Part shown: positions 29,078-38,800 of the stretch, piece by piece | Layout: each line of letters opens with the position of its first letter | Position numbering within the stretch: position 1 is the stretch's first letter | Assembly (NCBI RefSeq): GCF_003711205.1 | Contig: NZ_CP031013.1 | Span: 3,514,501-3,578,500, forward strand | Direction: 5' to 3' | DNA from: Polaromonas sp. SP1 | GTDB taxonomy: Bacteria > Pseudomonadota > Gammaproteobacteria > Burkholderiales > Burkholderiaceae_C | DNA: 64,000 bases | Notes under the pieces: generated by a model | The model's input: only the letters and a program-made list of their open reading frames with translations | What the model was told of the DNA's origin: nothing | Database searches by the model: none | Made by a program: the position numbers and the translations under genes

Positions 29078-29112
29078 ATACCACAACGAATATCACTCAA
29101 GGAGGAGCCAGG

Positions 29113-31716
29113 ATGAGCAGTCCCAGCCCCATCAGAGCCTTCACCGCGTGGCTAAGCCGCCTGGCGCTGCTCATCATCATGGCCCCGGCCATGGCAATTG
29201 CCGCTACCCCGACGACCACAGCGCTTTCCAGCAGCGCCGGCACCGCCCCGGTGGGTCAAAGCATCACGCTGACGGCGACCGTCACAGGGGCCAGCCCCAC
29301 CGGCACTGTCACTTTCAAGGATGGCGCAACGACAGTGGGCAGCGGTGCTGTCACGGCCGGCGTTGCCACTTTGAACAGCAGCGCTTTAGCTCTGGGCAGC
29401 CACACGCTGACCGCTGAGTACGCAGGCGACGCCAATAACGATCCGTCAACATCAGCCGGTGTCACTGTGGTCATCAACACAGGCACATTGACTTGGCAAT
29501 TCGGCTACGACGCCATGGGCAGGCCCACCACCGTACTGGACCCCAATGGCCTGGCCAGCTACACCTACTACGACCGCCTTGGTCGTCCCATCCAGACCCA
29601 GCAGCCGGCCAACACCGGCAGCGCCACCCCGACCACCACCAGCTTTGCCTACAACGCCAACGACAGCCTGACCCAGGTCACCGACCCGCGCAGCCTGAAC
29701 ACCAGCTACACCCCCAACGGCCTGGGTGACGTCACCGCACAAACCAGTCCTGATACGGGAGCGAGCCAGTACACCTACGACGCCAACGGCAACGTACTGA
29801 CCAAGACCGACGCCAGAGGCAAACTCACCCAGTACGCCTACGACAACCTGGACCGCCTGAAGCGTGTCCAGTACCCCACAGGCACAGATACCCTGATTGA
29901 ATACGATGGCGGTAGCACCCCTACGCCTGCTGCAGTGGGTGAGCTCACCAAGATCACAGATGCCAGTGGCCAGGCCGTCTACACCTATGACAGCATGGGT
30001 CGCAAAACGGGCAAGACCCAGACCACAGGAGCCAAGACCTTCACGGTCGGCTACACCTGGGGCGACACGGGTACAGCGCTGGACAAGCTGACCGCGATCA
30101 CCTACCCGAGCGGAACAAAGATCAACTACAGCTACAACGCCTATGGCGATGTATCCGGAATCACGGTCAACCCACCCAATGCGAATGGCGTGGGCACCAA
30201 TACCGGAACCAGCCTGCCGATGATCAGCGCCATCACCCAGAACGCTGAAAGCAAGCTTACCGGCTGGACCTGGGCCAGCGCCAAGACGCAGGCCATTGCG
30301 TATGACGGCAATGGCGAAATAGCGGCGTACAACCTGGGCGATTCAACGGGTACTGGATCAGCAGCAGGCATCCGCCGCACCGTCACCCGTGACAGTGCAG
30401 GGCGCATCACTGGCTATACGCATATCAGCAATGGCACAGCCGTACCCGCGCTGGACCAAAGCTTTGGCTATGACAACCTGAACCGCCTCATCAGCGCCAC
30501 CCAAAACGGCACGGCCATTCAATACAGCTACGACGCCACTGGCAACCGCACGGCCAAGGCAGTGAGCGGAACCAGCTATCCAAACACCATCTCGGCAACC
30601 AGCAACAAGCTGACCCAGACGCAGGATGCGGGTGGTACGGCGACCATCCAACACGATGCGGCGGGCAACATCACGAGTGATGGCACCAACACTTATACCT
30701 ACACTGACCGTGGCAGGCTGGCCACGATGATCAATGCGGGCGGCACGGTTAGCTACAGTTACAACGCCTTGGAGTTGCGGGTTGCCAAGACCGGCCCCAC
30801 GGCGCTGGTGCCAACGGGCGCTACGTACTACGTTTATGACGAGTCAGGCAAGCTGCTCGGTGAATACGACGTCAATGGAACGCCGCTGTATGAAACCATC
30901 TACCTGGGTTTACCGGTTGGGGTGATCAAGCAGACGGGTACAGCAGCGGGTGGCAACATTGCCATTGGCCTATACAACGTCTCGACGGATCAGATCGGTG
31001 CGCCCCGAATCATCACGCGGCAATTGGATGAAGCGGTGGTGTGGAGGTGGGATACGGCTGAGGTCTTTGGTGCGACGGCGCCGGACCAGAACCCGAGTGG
31101 CTCGGGAACGTTCAACTTTAACCAGCGCCTGCCTGGCCAGGTGTTTGATGCTGAGAGTGGGCTCTTCCAGAACTGGAACCGGGAGTACAACCCGCGCATA
31201 GGGCGATATATGCAGTCTGATCCTATTGGCCTGCGCGGGGGCATCAACACGTATGCTTATGTTGATGGGAATCCTGTCGTCATGGTTGACCCATCAGGAT
31301 TGGCTGGCAGCTTCGTGGGGCAACTTGGTGGGTCCTATGTACCCGGTATCGGCGGTGAAGGAAATGTCGGTGTGTTCGTGGGAACGTACAACGGCCGATT
31401 GGATTTTGGGTTCTACACGCAAGGCGGCATATCAGTAGGTGTGCAATCGCCGGGTGTGTCTGGGCAGGTTGGAGCCATTAACGGGGACGTAAACACAATA
31501 CGAGGGATTACCAAGAACATCAATGTTTCTGCGCCATTGGCCTGCGGGACGGCGATGACGACGATAGATGTCCAGGGTAAGACTAAACTGGTTGGGGTGA
31601 CGGTAGGGTTGGGTTCCAAGCTCGGGGGATCGATGACTTATTCCGACACTGCCGCCTGGAGCATGCAGGAGGCCATTGACAGAATGATTGACCGCCTCGT
31701 AAGCCACAGAAAGTGA
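29113..31716 (+). CDS. RHS 'B' half protein B2 with Ig-like domain and glycine-rich tip
   Basis: 867 residues from the ATG at 29113, which has AGGAGGA upstream; the in-frame TTG at 29074 overlaps the A5 stop. Signal peptide about 1-31 (RLALLIIMAPAMAIAA), an Ig-like repeat close to that of B1, YD repeats, then the RHS core [32 protein letters not shown] and VDPSGLAG. Bases 29837-30619 appear identical to 20350-21132 of B1. The tip after about 735 differs from B1 and B3: about 130 residues rich in Gly and beta-type strands (GQLGGSYVPGIGGEGNVG, GFYTQGGISVGVQ), ending in an amphipathic helix (SMQEAIDRMIDRLVSH). No known nuclease motif; a membrane-acting or beta-barrel-like tip is one possibility. 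Confidence 0.85.
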   Translation: MSSPSPIRAFTAWLSRLALLIIMAPAMAIAATPTTTALSSSAGTAPVGQSITLTATVTGASPTGTVTFKDGATTVGSGAVTAGVATLNSSALALGSHTLTAEYAGDANNDPSTSAGVTVVINTGTLTWQFGYDAMGRPTTVLDPNGLASYTYYDRLGRPIQTQQPANTGSATPTTTSFAYNANDSLTQVTDPRSLNTSYTPNGLGDVTAQTSPDTGASQYTYDANGNVLTKTDARGKLTQYAYDNLDRLKRVQYPTGTDTLIEYDGGSTPTPAAVGELTKITDASGQAVYTYDSMGRKTGKTQTTGAKTFTVGYTWGDTGTALDKLTAITYPSGTKINYSYNAYGDVSGITVNPPNANGVGTNTGTSLPMISAITQNAESKLTGWTWASAKTQAIAYDGNGEIAAYNLGDSTGTGSAAGIRRTVTRDSAGRITGYTHISNGTAVPALDQSFGYDNLNRLISATQNGTAIQYSYDATGNRTAKAVSGTSYPNTISATSNKLTQTQDAGGTATIQHDAAGNITSDGTNTYTYTDRGRLATMINAGGTVSYSYNALELRVAKTGPTALVPTGATYYVYDESGKLLGEYDVNGTPLYETIYLGLPVGVIKQTGTAAGGNIAIGLYNVSTDQIGAPRIITRQLDEAVVWRWDTAEVFGATAPDQNPSGSGTFNFNQRLPGQVFDAESGLFQNWNREYNPRIGRYMQSDPIGLRGGINTYAYVDGNPVVMVDPSGLAGSFVGQLGGSYVPGIGGEGNVGVFVGTYNGRLDFGFYTQGGISVGVQSPGVSGQVGAINGDVNTIRGITKNINVSAPLACGTAMTTIDVQGKTKLVGVTVGLGSKLGGSMTYSDTAAWSMQEAIDRMIDRLVSHRK

Positions 31717-31723
31717 AGAAACC

Positions 31724-31987
31724 ATGTCCTCTTTCCTCAAATACCGATTGAGCCTGGGTGGCTTCCTGCTCTCCAGCTTCCTGCTGATTTATCTGTCCTT
31801 ATGGATCAACGCCGCCTTTGTTATCGCCTTCTTCGTCAATGTTCTGTTTTGGAGTTGGCGCCTCAAGACCGTTAGGTGTGCTCAATGCGGGAGTCCATTG
31901 GCGCCTCCCATAGGGAGTTCTGTGGTCGATATTTTCAGAAGCTTTTGTGCCACCGAATGCGGGAATTGCAATTCGAAGCTTGACTGA
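31724..31987 (+). CDS. Small membrane protein with zinc-ribbon-like tail, candidate immunity protein for B2
   Basis: 87 residues, starting eight bases after the B2 stop. Two adjacent membrane segments occupy about residues 10-46 (GGFLLSSFLLIYLSLWI and AAFVIAFFVNVLFW). The tail carries two Cys pairs (CAQCGSPLAPP and CATECGNCNSK) spaced like a zinc ribbon. I do not recognise the family. The position is that of an immunity gene, and a membrane location would suit a toxin acting on the inner membrane. Confidence 0.7.
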   Translation: MSSFLKYRLSLGGFLLSSFLLIYLSLWINAAFVIAFFVNVLFWSWRLKTVRCAQCGSPLAPPIGSSVVDIFRSFCATECGNCNSKLD

Positions 31988-32022
31988 GTACGCGTGCGAG
32001 CTGAATAGCTCTGGGGTGACTA

Positions 32023-32163
32023 CAGGTGTTTGACGCGGAGAGTGGGCTGTTCCAGAACTGGCATCGCGAGTACTGCCCACGTTGCGGAAGGTATATGCAG
32101 TTCGATCCTACTGGACTGGCTGACGGCCCTAATGGATTCATTTATGCGAAGGGGAATCCTCTG
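32023..32163 (+). pseudogene. Orphan RHS-core fragment R2
   Basis: Translates as QVFDAESGLFQNWHREYC, PRCGRYMQFDPTGLADGPN and FIYAKGNP, a B-type core without start or upstream repeats. It is followed directly by an inverted-repeat element at 32164. The open frame continues into that element and ends at 32262, but the added residues are not RHS-like. Relic of a displaced B cassette, in the same position relative to imm2 as R1 is to imm1. Confidence 0.8.
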
Positions 32164-32218
32164 TGTTGTGTTGCGCTAAAGCTTGACCCACTGGGTCAGT
32201 TTCCTCTGAAATTCAACA
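32164..32218. repeat. 55 bp inverted-repeat element (copy 2)
   Basis: The left arm starts TGTTGTGTTGCGCTAAAGC and ends TTGACCCA; the right arm in reverse complement starts TGTTGAATTTCAGAGGAAA and ends CTGACCCAG. The arms abut with almost no spacer. Same family as copy 1 and in the same place, directly behind an orphan RHS core. Confidence 0.6.
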
Positions 32219-32287
32219 GCGTAGCTACTTATGAAACCAACGGTAGAGACGGCGTGGGTTAGGCCTAGATCAAAACTACGGCTCTGA

Positions 32288-32315
32288 CTGGGTCGGATTT
32301 CGACGAAATTTAACA
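32288..32315. repeat. Single right arm of the inverted-repeat family
   Basis: Reads in reverse complement TGTTAAATTTCGTCGAAAT then CCGACCCAG, matching the right arm of copies 1 and 2. It lies 70 bases after copy 2 and just before the start of A6. Confidence 0.5.
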
Positions 32316-32330
32316 ATCAGAGAGGGATCC

Positions 32331-35300
32331 ATGAGCTTGTTTCAATGGCTTGCATCGAGTGCGGTGCGGGCAACTCGACTGTGGCCGTTCAAGCATGTGA
32401 ACGCGCCTGTAAGAGCCTTCATCAAGGCAGGCCTGCATCGGCAGGGCAATCACATGCTGAGCCGGAACAAATCACTTCGCTGCGTGAGTGTTGTTCTGTG
32501 CATGTTCTGGGCCGGTATGCCGGCATCTTCCAGTGCCACGGTTCCCTCCTCGTTGACGCCATCCATAGGTTCTTGCACGGGCGTTCCGGTTTGTTATGGG
32601 TACCGCATGCACTACTACGTTGTGGGGGTGTTGTTTCCTTCAATCAATGCAGCTTGTGCTGCGCTTCTGGCGAACAGAATTCCTGCATACCCGCAATATC
32701 ACTCGCTAGGCATTGAAGTGGTAAACGCGACGGCCTACAACCCGATATGCAATCTGTATGGATACACCAACGATACGAATCAATTTAGCCCCAACATCGG
32801 CGCAGCCTCCTTGACGCCGGAGGGGGCACCTGGCTACATATGTCCCGACGGCGCAGACCCTAACAGCAACCCCGCCACATGCACCTGCAGGGCCGGCTTC
32901 ATAGAGGACGTCTCTCATAAGATCTGCACCCCGGGAGGCGTGGGCGGCACGGTGGTCGACATCTTTCGGTCTACCAAGGCTTCCAGCTGCCCGTGGTGTG
33001 AGGGCAACCCCATCTATCCCCTGGTTGGCGGCAAGGTGGAGCCCGTCGTTACCGGCATGAGCGTGGGCGGACAACCACTGGTCTTCACCTACAGTAGCGC
33101 GAAACAGGCAGCTGCAATTGCGGCAGGAAAGACGGCCAAGACCTTTGGCACCATGCCTGCGCTCGGAGGCTTGTGGGAGAGCAGCTTGCACCGCAATCTG
33201 ATCATGGGCACTGGCGGTTTTGGGGCGACTTTGTACCGCGGCAACGGCCAAACGGTCAGCTTCCGTTATTCAGGGACGGCTTACATCGCCGATGCCGATG
33301 TGAACGGCACCTTCACGGCTATTACCGGTGGCTATCGTTATATGGATGCCAAGTCGCGCACCATCGAGACCTACAACATGGCAGGCCAGCTCACCAGCTG
33401 GGCCGACGCGGCTGGCAACACGCTCACCTTCAGCTACAGCGCTATGGCAGGCGCTGCAGCGCCTGCGGCCGGTTACCTGCAGACAGTCACCGACAACAAC
33501 GGCCGCAGCCTGAGCTTTGCCTATACCCTGCCGGCCGGTGGGGTGGCCGCCACGGACGGGATGATCTCCAGCGCGACGGACTTTGCAGGACGCACGATCA
33601 GCACAGGCTTTGATGCCAACGGCAGCCTGACGCAGTTGACTTGGCCCGACACCAAAGTCCGTCAGTTTGTGTATGAGAACAGCTCCTTGCCCTGGGCTCT
33701 GACAGGCGTGGTCGACGAGCGGGGCATCCGTTATTCGACCTTTACCTACGACTCGGCCGGGCGTGCGCTTTCGACCGAACACGCCGGCGGTGCCAACAAA
33801 TATTCGGTGAGCTACACCACACCACCGCAAGTCACCTTGACGCAGGCTTACGACTCCGGCACGCAGCTCACCACCCGAACCCATGAGTGGCAGGCCCCGG
33901 CCGGCGTACAGCTCACCCGGCCCAACGGGGAAATTACCAACGCCAGCAGCAGCAACGTGCTGGGCTACCCGATGCCGACGGGCTTCTCGCAGCCCGCGGG
34001 CTCCGGCTACGGAGCGGCCAACAATGCCGCCATCTTCGACACCAGCGGCAACCTGACTTCCACCGACGACTTCAACGGCCAGCGCAGCTGCTACGCCTAC
34101 GACAGCAGCAACCGCGAGACCGCGCGGGTCGAGGGCTTGGCCAACACGGTGGTCTGCCCGGGTGTCCTTCCCGGTAGTTCAACCCTGCCGGCCGGAAGCC
34201 GCAAGACGGAAACCGGCTGGCATGCGGATTGGCGCCTGCCCGTCAAAATGAACCAGCCTTTGCAAATCACGACCACGGTCTACCACGGCCAGCCGGATCC
34301 TTTCAACAGCAACATCTTGGCCAACTGCACTAGCGCGCCAGCTTTGCCCAACGGTAAAGCCTTGCCTGTGGTGTGTAAGCAGGTCGTGCAGGCCACCACA
34401 GATGCCGACGGCCACCTGGGCCTGGCAGCCGTGATTGACACCGGCGTGGCGCAGCGCGTCTCGCGCTTCACATATGACGCGCAAGGACGAACCCTGACCA
34501 GCACGGATCCGCTCAATCGCTCGACAACCTATACCTATTATGGTGATACAAGCTTCCCAAGCACTCAGCCGTTTGACCCGAACTTGGCGTCGGTCAGTCT
34601 GCTCCTGCATGCAGACGGCGCCAACGGGAGTACCACCTTCACCGACAGCAGTCCGAGCCCCAAAACCCTCTCTGCCATTGGTACAGCCACCATCAGCACG
34701 GCGCAGAGCAAGTTCGGCGGTTCCGCCATTTACTTCAATGGCGCGGCAGGCCATCTGTCAACGCCCGCCAATGCGAGCTTTGATATTGGGCTTGGCGACT
34801 TCACCGTCGAGACCTGGTACTACCCCGGCGCGGCGACAGGCAGTAGCCAGGCTCTCTTCACTGTCGGTAACCCGACCAACTACAGCGCTTCCGGCCTGAG
34901 CCTGGGTATCCAGCACGTAGGCTCAACAGGCAAGCTGGTTGCCTTTGTCTACAACGCCAGCCAGTACACCAATGTTCTATCCACCGGCGCTCTTGCGGTG
35001 AATAGCTGGTACCACGTCGCCTTGGTGAGAAAGAGCGGGGTTCTTTCGCTGTACCTCAATGGTGTATTGCAAGGCTCAGGCAACGCAAACTTTGCGGCCA
35101 ATGTGCCGGCCAGCGGGTGGATGGTCTCTGTGGGACGCTACAACAACGAAACTCCGGCGTATGTGAACGGCTATCTTGATGACTTTCGTTTCACCAAGGG
35201 CATCGCAAGGTATAGCGCGAATTTCACGCCGCCGAGCGAAGCTTTTCCCAATACAGCGACGCCACCGGTAGACCCCAGCGCCGTGGGGCACACCACGGGC

Positions 35301-35741
35301 GACCTGCAGACCGTCACCAACGCGGCCAGCCATGTCACCCAGTTCACCTTGTACGACAGAGCAGGGCGCGTGAAGCAGATGGTTGACCCGAAAGGCGTAG
35401 TCACAGACACGACGTACACGCCAAGAGGCTGGGTCAGCAGCACGACGGTCACACCTCCAGGAGGTACCGCCAGAACGACCACATACACCTACGACAACGC
35501 AGGTCAATTGACGGGAGTGCTTCTTCCGGACAGCACCGCCCTGAGTTATAGCTACGACGCGGCGCATCGCCTGACCGGCGTGACGGATGCCAAAGGCAAT
35601 GCCGTGACCTACGTACTGGACGCCATGGCCAACAAGACCGGAGAGCAAGTCAGGGATCCTTCGGGCACCCTGCAAAGAAACATCACCCGCGTCTATGACG
35701 CACTGAACCGGATCCAACAAGTTACGGGAGCGAGCAATTGA
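32331..35741 (+). CDS. RHS 'A' half protein A6 with LamG-like insert
   Basis: 1136 residues from the ATG at 32331 (GAGAGGGA upstream). The hydrophobic signal core lies late (SLRCVSVVLCMFWAGMPASSSA, about 47-70), so the ATG at 32454 is an alternative start. Cys-containing N-terminus (GYICPDGADPN, CTCRAGFIEDVSHKICTP), then GNPIYPLVGGKVE near 225 and YD repeats. LamG-like insert at about 748-971 (LGDFTVETWYYPGAATGSS, NSWYHVALVRKSG, LDDFRFTKGIARYSANF), nearer to A4's insert than to A3/A5's. Ends VYDALNRIQQVTGASN; the stop overlaps the TTG at 35738. First gene of the third operon. Confidence 0.87.
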   Translation: MSLFQWLASSAVRATRLWPFKHVNAPVRAFIKAGLHRQGNHMLSRNKSLRCVSVVLCMFWAGMPASSSATVPSSLTPSIGSCTGVPVCYGYRMHYYVVGVLFPSINAACAALLANRIPAYPQYHSLGIEVVNATAYNPICNLYGYTNDTNQFSPNIGAASLTPEGAPGYICPDGADPNSNPATCTCRAGFIEDVSHKICTPGGVGGTVVDIFRSTKASSCPWCEGNPIYPLVGGKVEPVVTGMSVGGQPLVFTYSSAKQAAAIAAGKTAKTFGTMPALGGLWESSLHRNLIMGTGGFGATLYRGNGQTVSFRYSGTAYIADADVNGTFTAITGGYRYMDAKSRTIETYNMAGQLTSWADAAGNTLTFSYSAMAGAAAPAAGYLQTVTDNNGRSLSFAYTLPAGGVAATDGMISSATDFAGRTISTGFDANGSLTQLTWPDTKVRQFVYENSSLPWALTGVVDERGIRYSTFTYDSAGRALSTEHAGGANKYSVSYTTPPQVTLTQAYDSGTQLTTRTHEWQAPAGVQLTRPNGEITNASSSNVLGYPMPTGFSQPAGSGYGAANNAAIFDTSGNLTSTDDFNGQRSCYAYDSSNRETARVEGLANTVVCPGVLPGSSTLPAGSRKTETGWHADWRLPVKMNQPLQITTTVYHGQPDPFNSNILANCTSAPALPNGKALPVVCKQVVQATTDADGHLGLAAVIDTGVAQRVSRFTYDAQGRTLTSTDPLNRSTTYTYYGDTSFPSTQPFDPNLASVSLLLHADGANGSTTFTDSSPSPKTLSAIGTATISTAQSKFGGSAIYFNGAAGHLSTPANASFDIGLGDFTVETWYYPGAATGSSQALFTVGNPTNYSASGLSLGIQHVGSTGKLVAFVYNASQYTNVLSTGALAVNSWYHVALVRKSGVLSLYLNGVLQGSGNANFAANVPASGWMVSVGRYNNETPAYVNGYLDDFRFTKGIARYSANFTPPSEAFPNTATPPVDPSAVGHTTGDLQTVTNAASHVTQFTLYDRAGRVKQMVDPKGVVTDTTYTPRGWVSSTTVTPPGGTARTTTYTYDNAGQLTGVLLPDSTALSYSYDAAHRLTGVTDAKGNAVTYVLDAMANKTGEQVRDPSGTLQRNITRVYDALNRIQQVTGASN

Positions 35742-35878
35742 TTACCACAACCACCATCCAGGCGGGAGGAGGCCGCGAGAGGTTCACTCCATATGTGGGA
35801 ATTCGGCCGCATTGGTGCCGTTTCGCAAAGGTGCACACACCATGGGAATCTTCGCCGTCATTCCAATACTGGGGCGGC

Positions 35879-38800
35879 ATGGTTTACCTTCTTCGCATGG
35901 TCACTGGCCTGCTCCTGGCCTTCGCCCTCGGTGTGCTGTCCGGCCCGGCATACGCGATATTTCCACAGCAATCAGGCTTTCGTGTGGTGGTCACTGGCTG
36001 GCCCCCTGGCCCCATTGCGGCGACGCGAAGCGATGCCTGTCAAGCCATGGCGAGTGGGCATATTCTCTCCAATCTTGGCACTTACAACACGTGGGAGCCG
36101 TGGTCGTTGAGCAGTAGCGGCCTGAGTTGCAGCCTCTACGTCCGACAGATTTCCAACGGCGTGATGAGTCAGAATTCGGGCGGTGTGCAGGTCACGAGCT
36201 ACTGTCCGGAAAACTCGGAGTTGAGTGGGTCAGAATGCATCTGCAAAGAAAGCGAAGGCTATATCCAGGTCGGTGCTCAGAATTTTTGCTCCAAACGAAA
36301 CGAGGTTGACGCCACACAGGTGCCGCCAACATCTCCGCTCGCCAAAGCCTGTCCAGCTCCAAAGAGTTCCAACCCAGAATATGGCAACCCCATCTACCCG
36401 CTAACAGGCAGCAAGGTAGAACCAGTGCCAACAGGCATTGAAATAGGCGGTATCGCCCTGAGCCTGGCGTACGACAGCGTCTCCAAAACGCCGGGTTCCG
36501 TCTCTTCAGCCTACAGCCACCTGCCATCTTTCGGCGAACTGTGGTTTACCAGCCTGCACCGCAAACTCAACCTGTCGCCTACCTTGCAAAGCGCGATTGT
36601 GTCGCGAGGCAACGGCCGCCTTCTCAGCTTTACGGCAACAGGCGGTGTGTTTACCTCAGGCGCCAGCCGAAACGAAACCCTGGTCGCCATCACCGGTGGC
36701 TACCGCTTCTCAGACGTTAACGGCGGCATACAAGAGATCTACAACAGCGCCGGGCAACTGACCAGCCTGGCCACCGCACAAGGCAAGGTGCTGACCTTCA
36801 CCTACCTTGCAGGCGACCTTGCGTCGGTGCAAGACAACGACGGCAGGGTTGTCCGGTTTGACTATGGCAATGCCGTGGGCGGCAGCCCGGGCAGGCGCGT
36901 CACCAAAATCACCGACACCGTTGGCCGCGCCATCAGTGCCACCTACGACGCGGCAGGCAACCTGGCTTCGCTCACCTGGCAGGACGGAAAAGTGCGCCAG
37001 TTTCTTTATGAGAACACCAGCTTTGCCTGGGCGCTCACCGGCGTGACAGATGAAAACACCACCCGCTACGCCACCTTTGGCTACGACAGTGCGGGGCGCG
37101 CCATCTCTACCGAATACGCCGGGGGCGTCAACCGCTACAGCGTGAGTTATGGCCAGGCGCCTGCCGTCTCGGTGGTAGACAGCTATGACGCCGGCACCAA
37201 CGTACTGACCCGTAACCGGACCTGGCAAATCCCTACCGCCCCAGTGCTGACCACCCCCAACGGCTCGACCGCCGACATGGGCGTTCAAAGCCAGTTTGGC
37301 ATGCCGGCCATCACCACCATGAGCCAGCCTGCCGGCTCAGGCTGTGCTGCAGCCACCAGCACACAGAGCTACGACGCCAACGGCAATGTCGCCAGCAGCG
37401 ACGACTTCAGCGGTCAGCGCAGCTGCTTTGCCAACGACTTGAGCCGAAACCTGCCCACGGTGGCAGTTGAAGGCTTGGCCAACACAGCCAGCTGCGCCAC
37501 GGTGCTGGCCCCCAACGCCAGCCTGCCCGCCGGTAGCCGCAAGCTGAGCACACAGTGGCACCCGGACTGGAGCCTGGCAACCAAAGCCGCGCAGCCTTTG
37601 AGTCTTACGACCAGCATCTACAACGGCCAGCCCGACCCCTTCAACGGCAATGTGCCGGCCAGCTGCGCGCCCGCCACTGCAAAAACACCTGACGGCAAAC
37701 CGATCGCTGTGCTGTGCAAGCAGGTCGTGCAGGCAACGACCGATGCCGACGGCCATCTTGGACTGGCCGCCACGCTGGACGCCGCTGTCGCGCAGCGCGT
37801 TTCAAGCTTTACATATGACGCCTTTGGGCGGGTGCTCACCAGCACCGATCCGCTGAGCCGCGTCACCACGTATTCCTACTACAGCGATTCAAGCGGTTTC
37901 CCTGACCTTGGGGCTGGTGTAGATCCTTCCTTCGGCTCGGTGAGCGTGCTGCTGCATGGGGATGGAAGCAACAATTCGACTGTCATGGTGGACAGCGCTT
38001 CTTTAGCCAAGACGGTTGCCGTGGTTGGCGGCGCCAAGATCAGCACCGCGCAAAGCAAGTTTGGCGGATCGTCAATCGCCTTTGACGGCAACGACGACTA
38101 TCTCGCCATTCCCTCTAGCCCCGGCACCGACTTCAGCTTTGGAACCGGTGATTTCACGGTCGAGGCGTGGTTCTATCTTTCGTCAGCCGGTTCGGACTAC
38201 CGGTATATTTTTGTCATGCCGTGGGGATCGACAGATATGTCCATTCGCTTCGGAAACAGTGGATTTGGCACAAGGCTTCAGTTTGCATCTCAATCGGGTG
38301 CATTGGCCACCGTATACAGCTCAGAGCACACGCAAGCCAGTCTTGCCGGCGCTTGGCACCATGTGGCGATGACACGCAGCGGGGGGGTGATCCGCGCCTT
38401 CCTGGATGGAAATTTGCTGACGCTGCGCAACAACATCTTTTCAGGAAGCCCTGTGAGCTCCTGGACAGACGCCAGCAATATTGCATCGATTACGCAAGCC
38501 TACATTTCGGCCTCGGGCGCTGCGACGTGGCTAGGCTATATGGAGGATATTCGCATCACCAAAGGCGTGGCTCGTTACACGGCCAACTTCACTCCGCCCA
38601 CGCAGGCCTTCCCGAATACAGGGGCACCGCCCGATCCCAACGCCGTTGGCCACACGGTCGGCGACCTTCAGTCAATCACCAACGCGGCGGGCCACGTCAC
38701 CCAGTTCCCGCTGTACGACAGGGCAGGGCGGGTGCGTCGGATGATTGATCCGAAGGGTGTAGTGACGGATACCAGCTACACCCCCAGAGGCTGGATCAGT

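Noticed and set aside
32026..32262. Intact small gene of 78 codons
   Set aside because: Its first 46 codons are an RHS-core fragment and the rest reads through an inverted-repeat element; a relic, not a gene.
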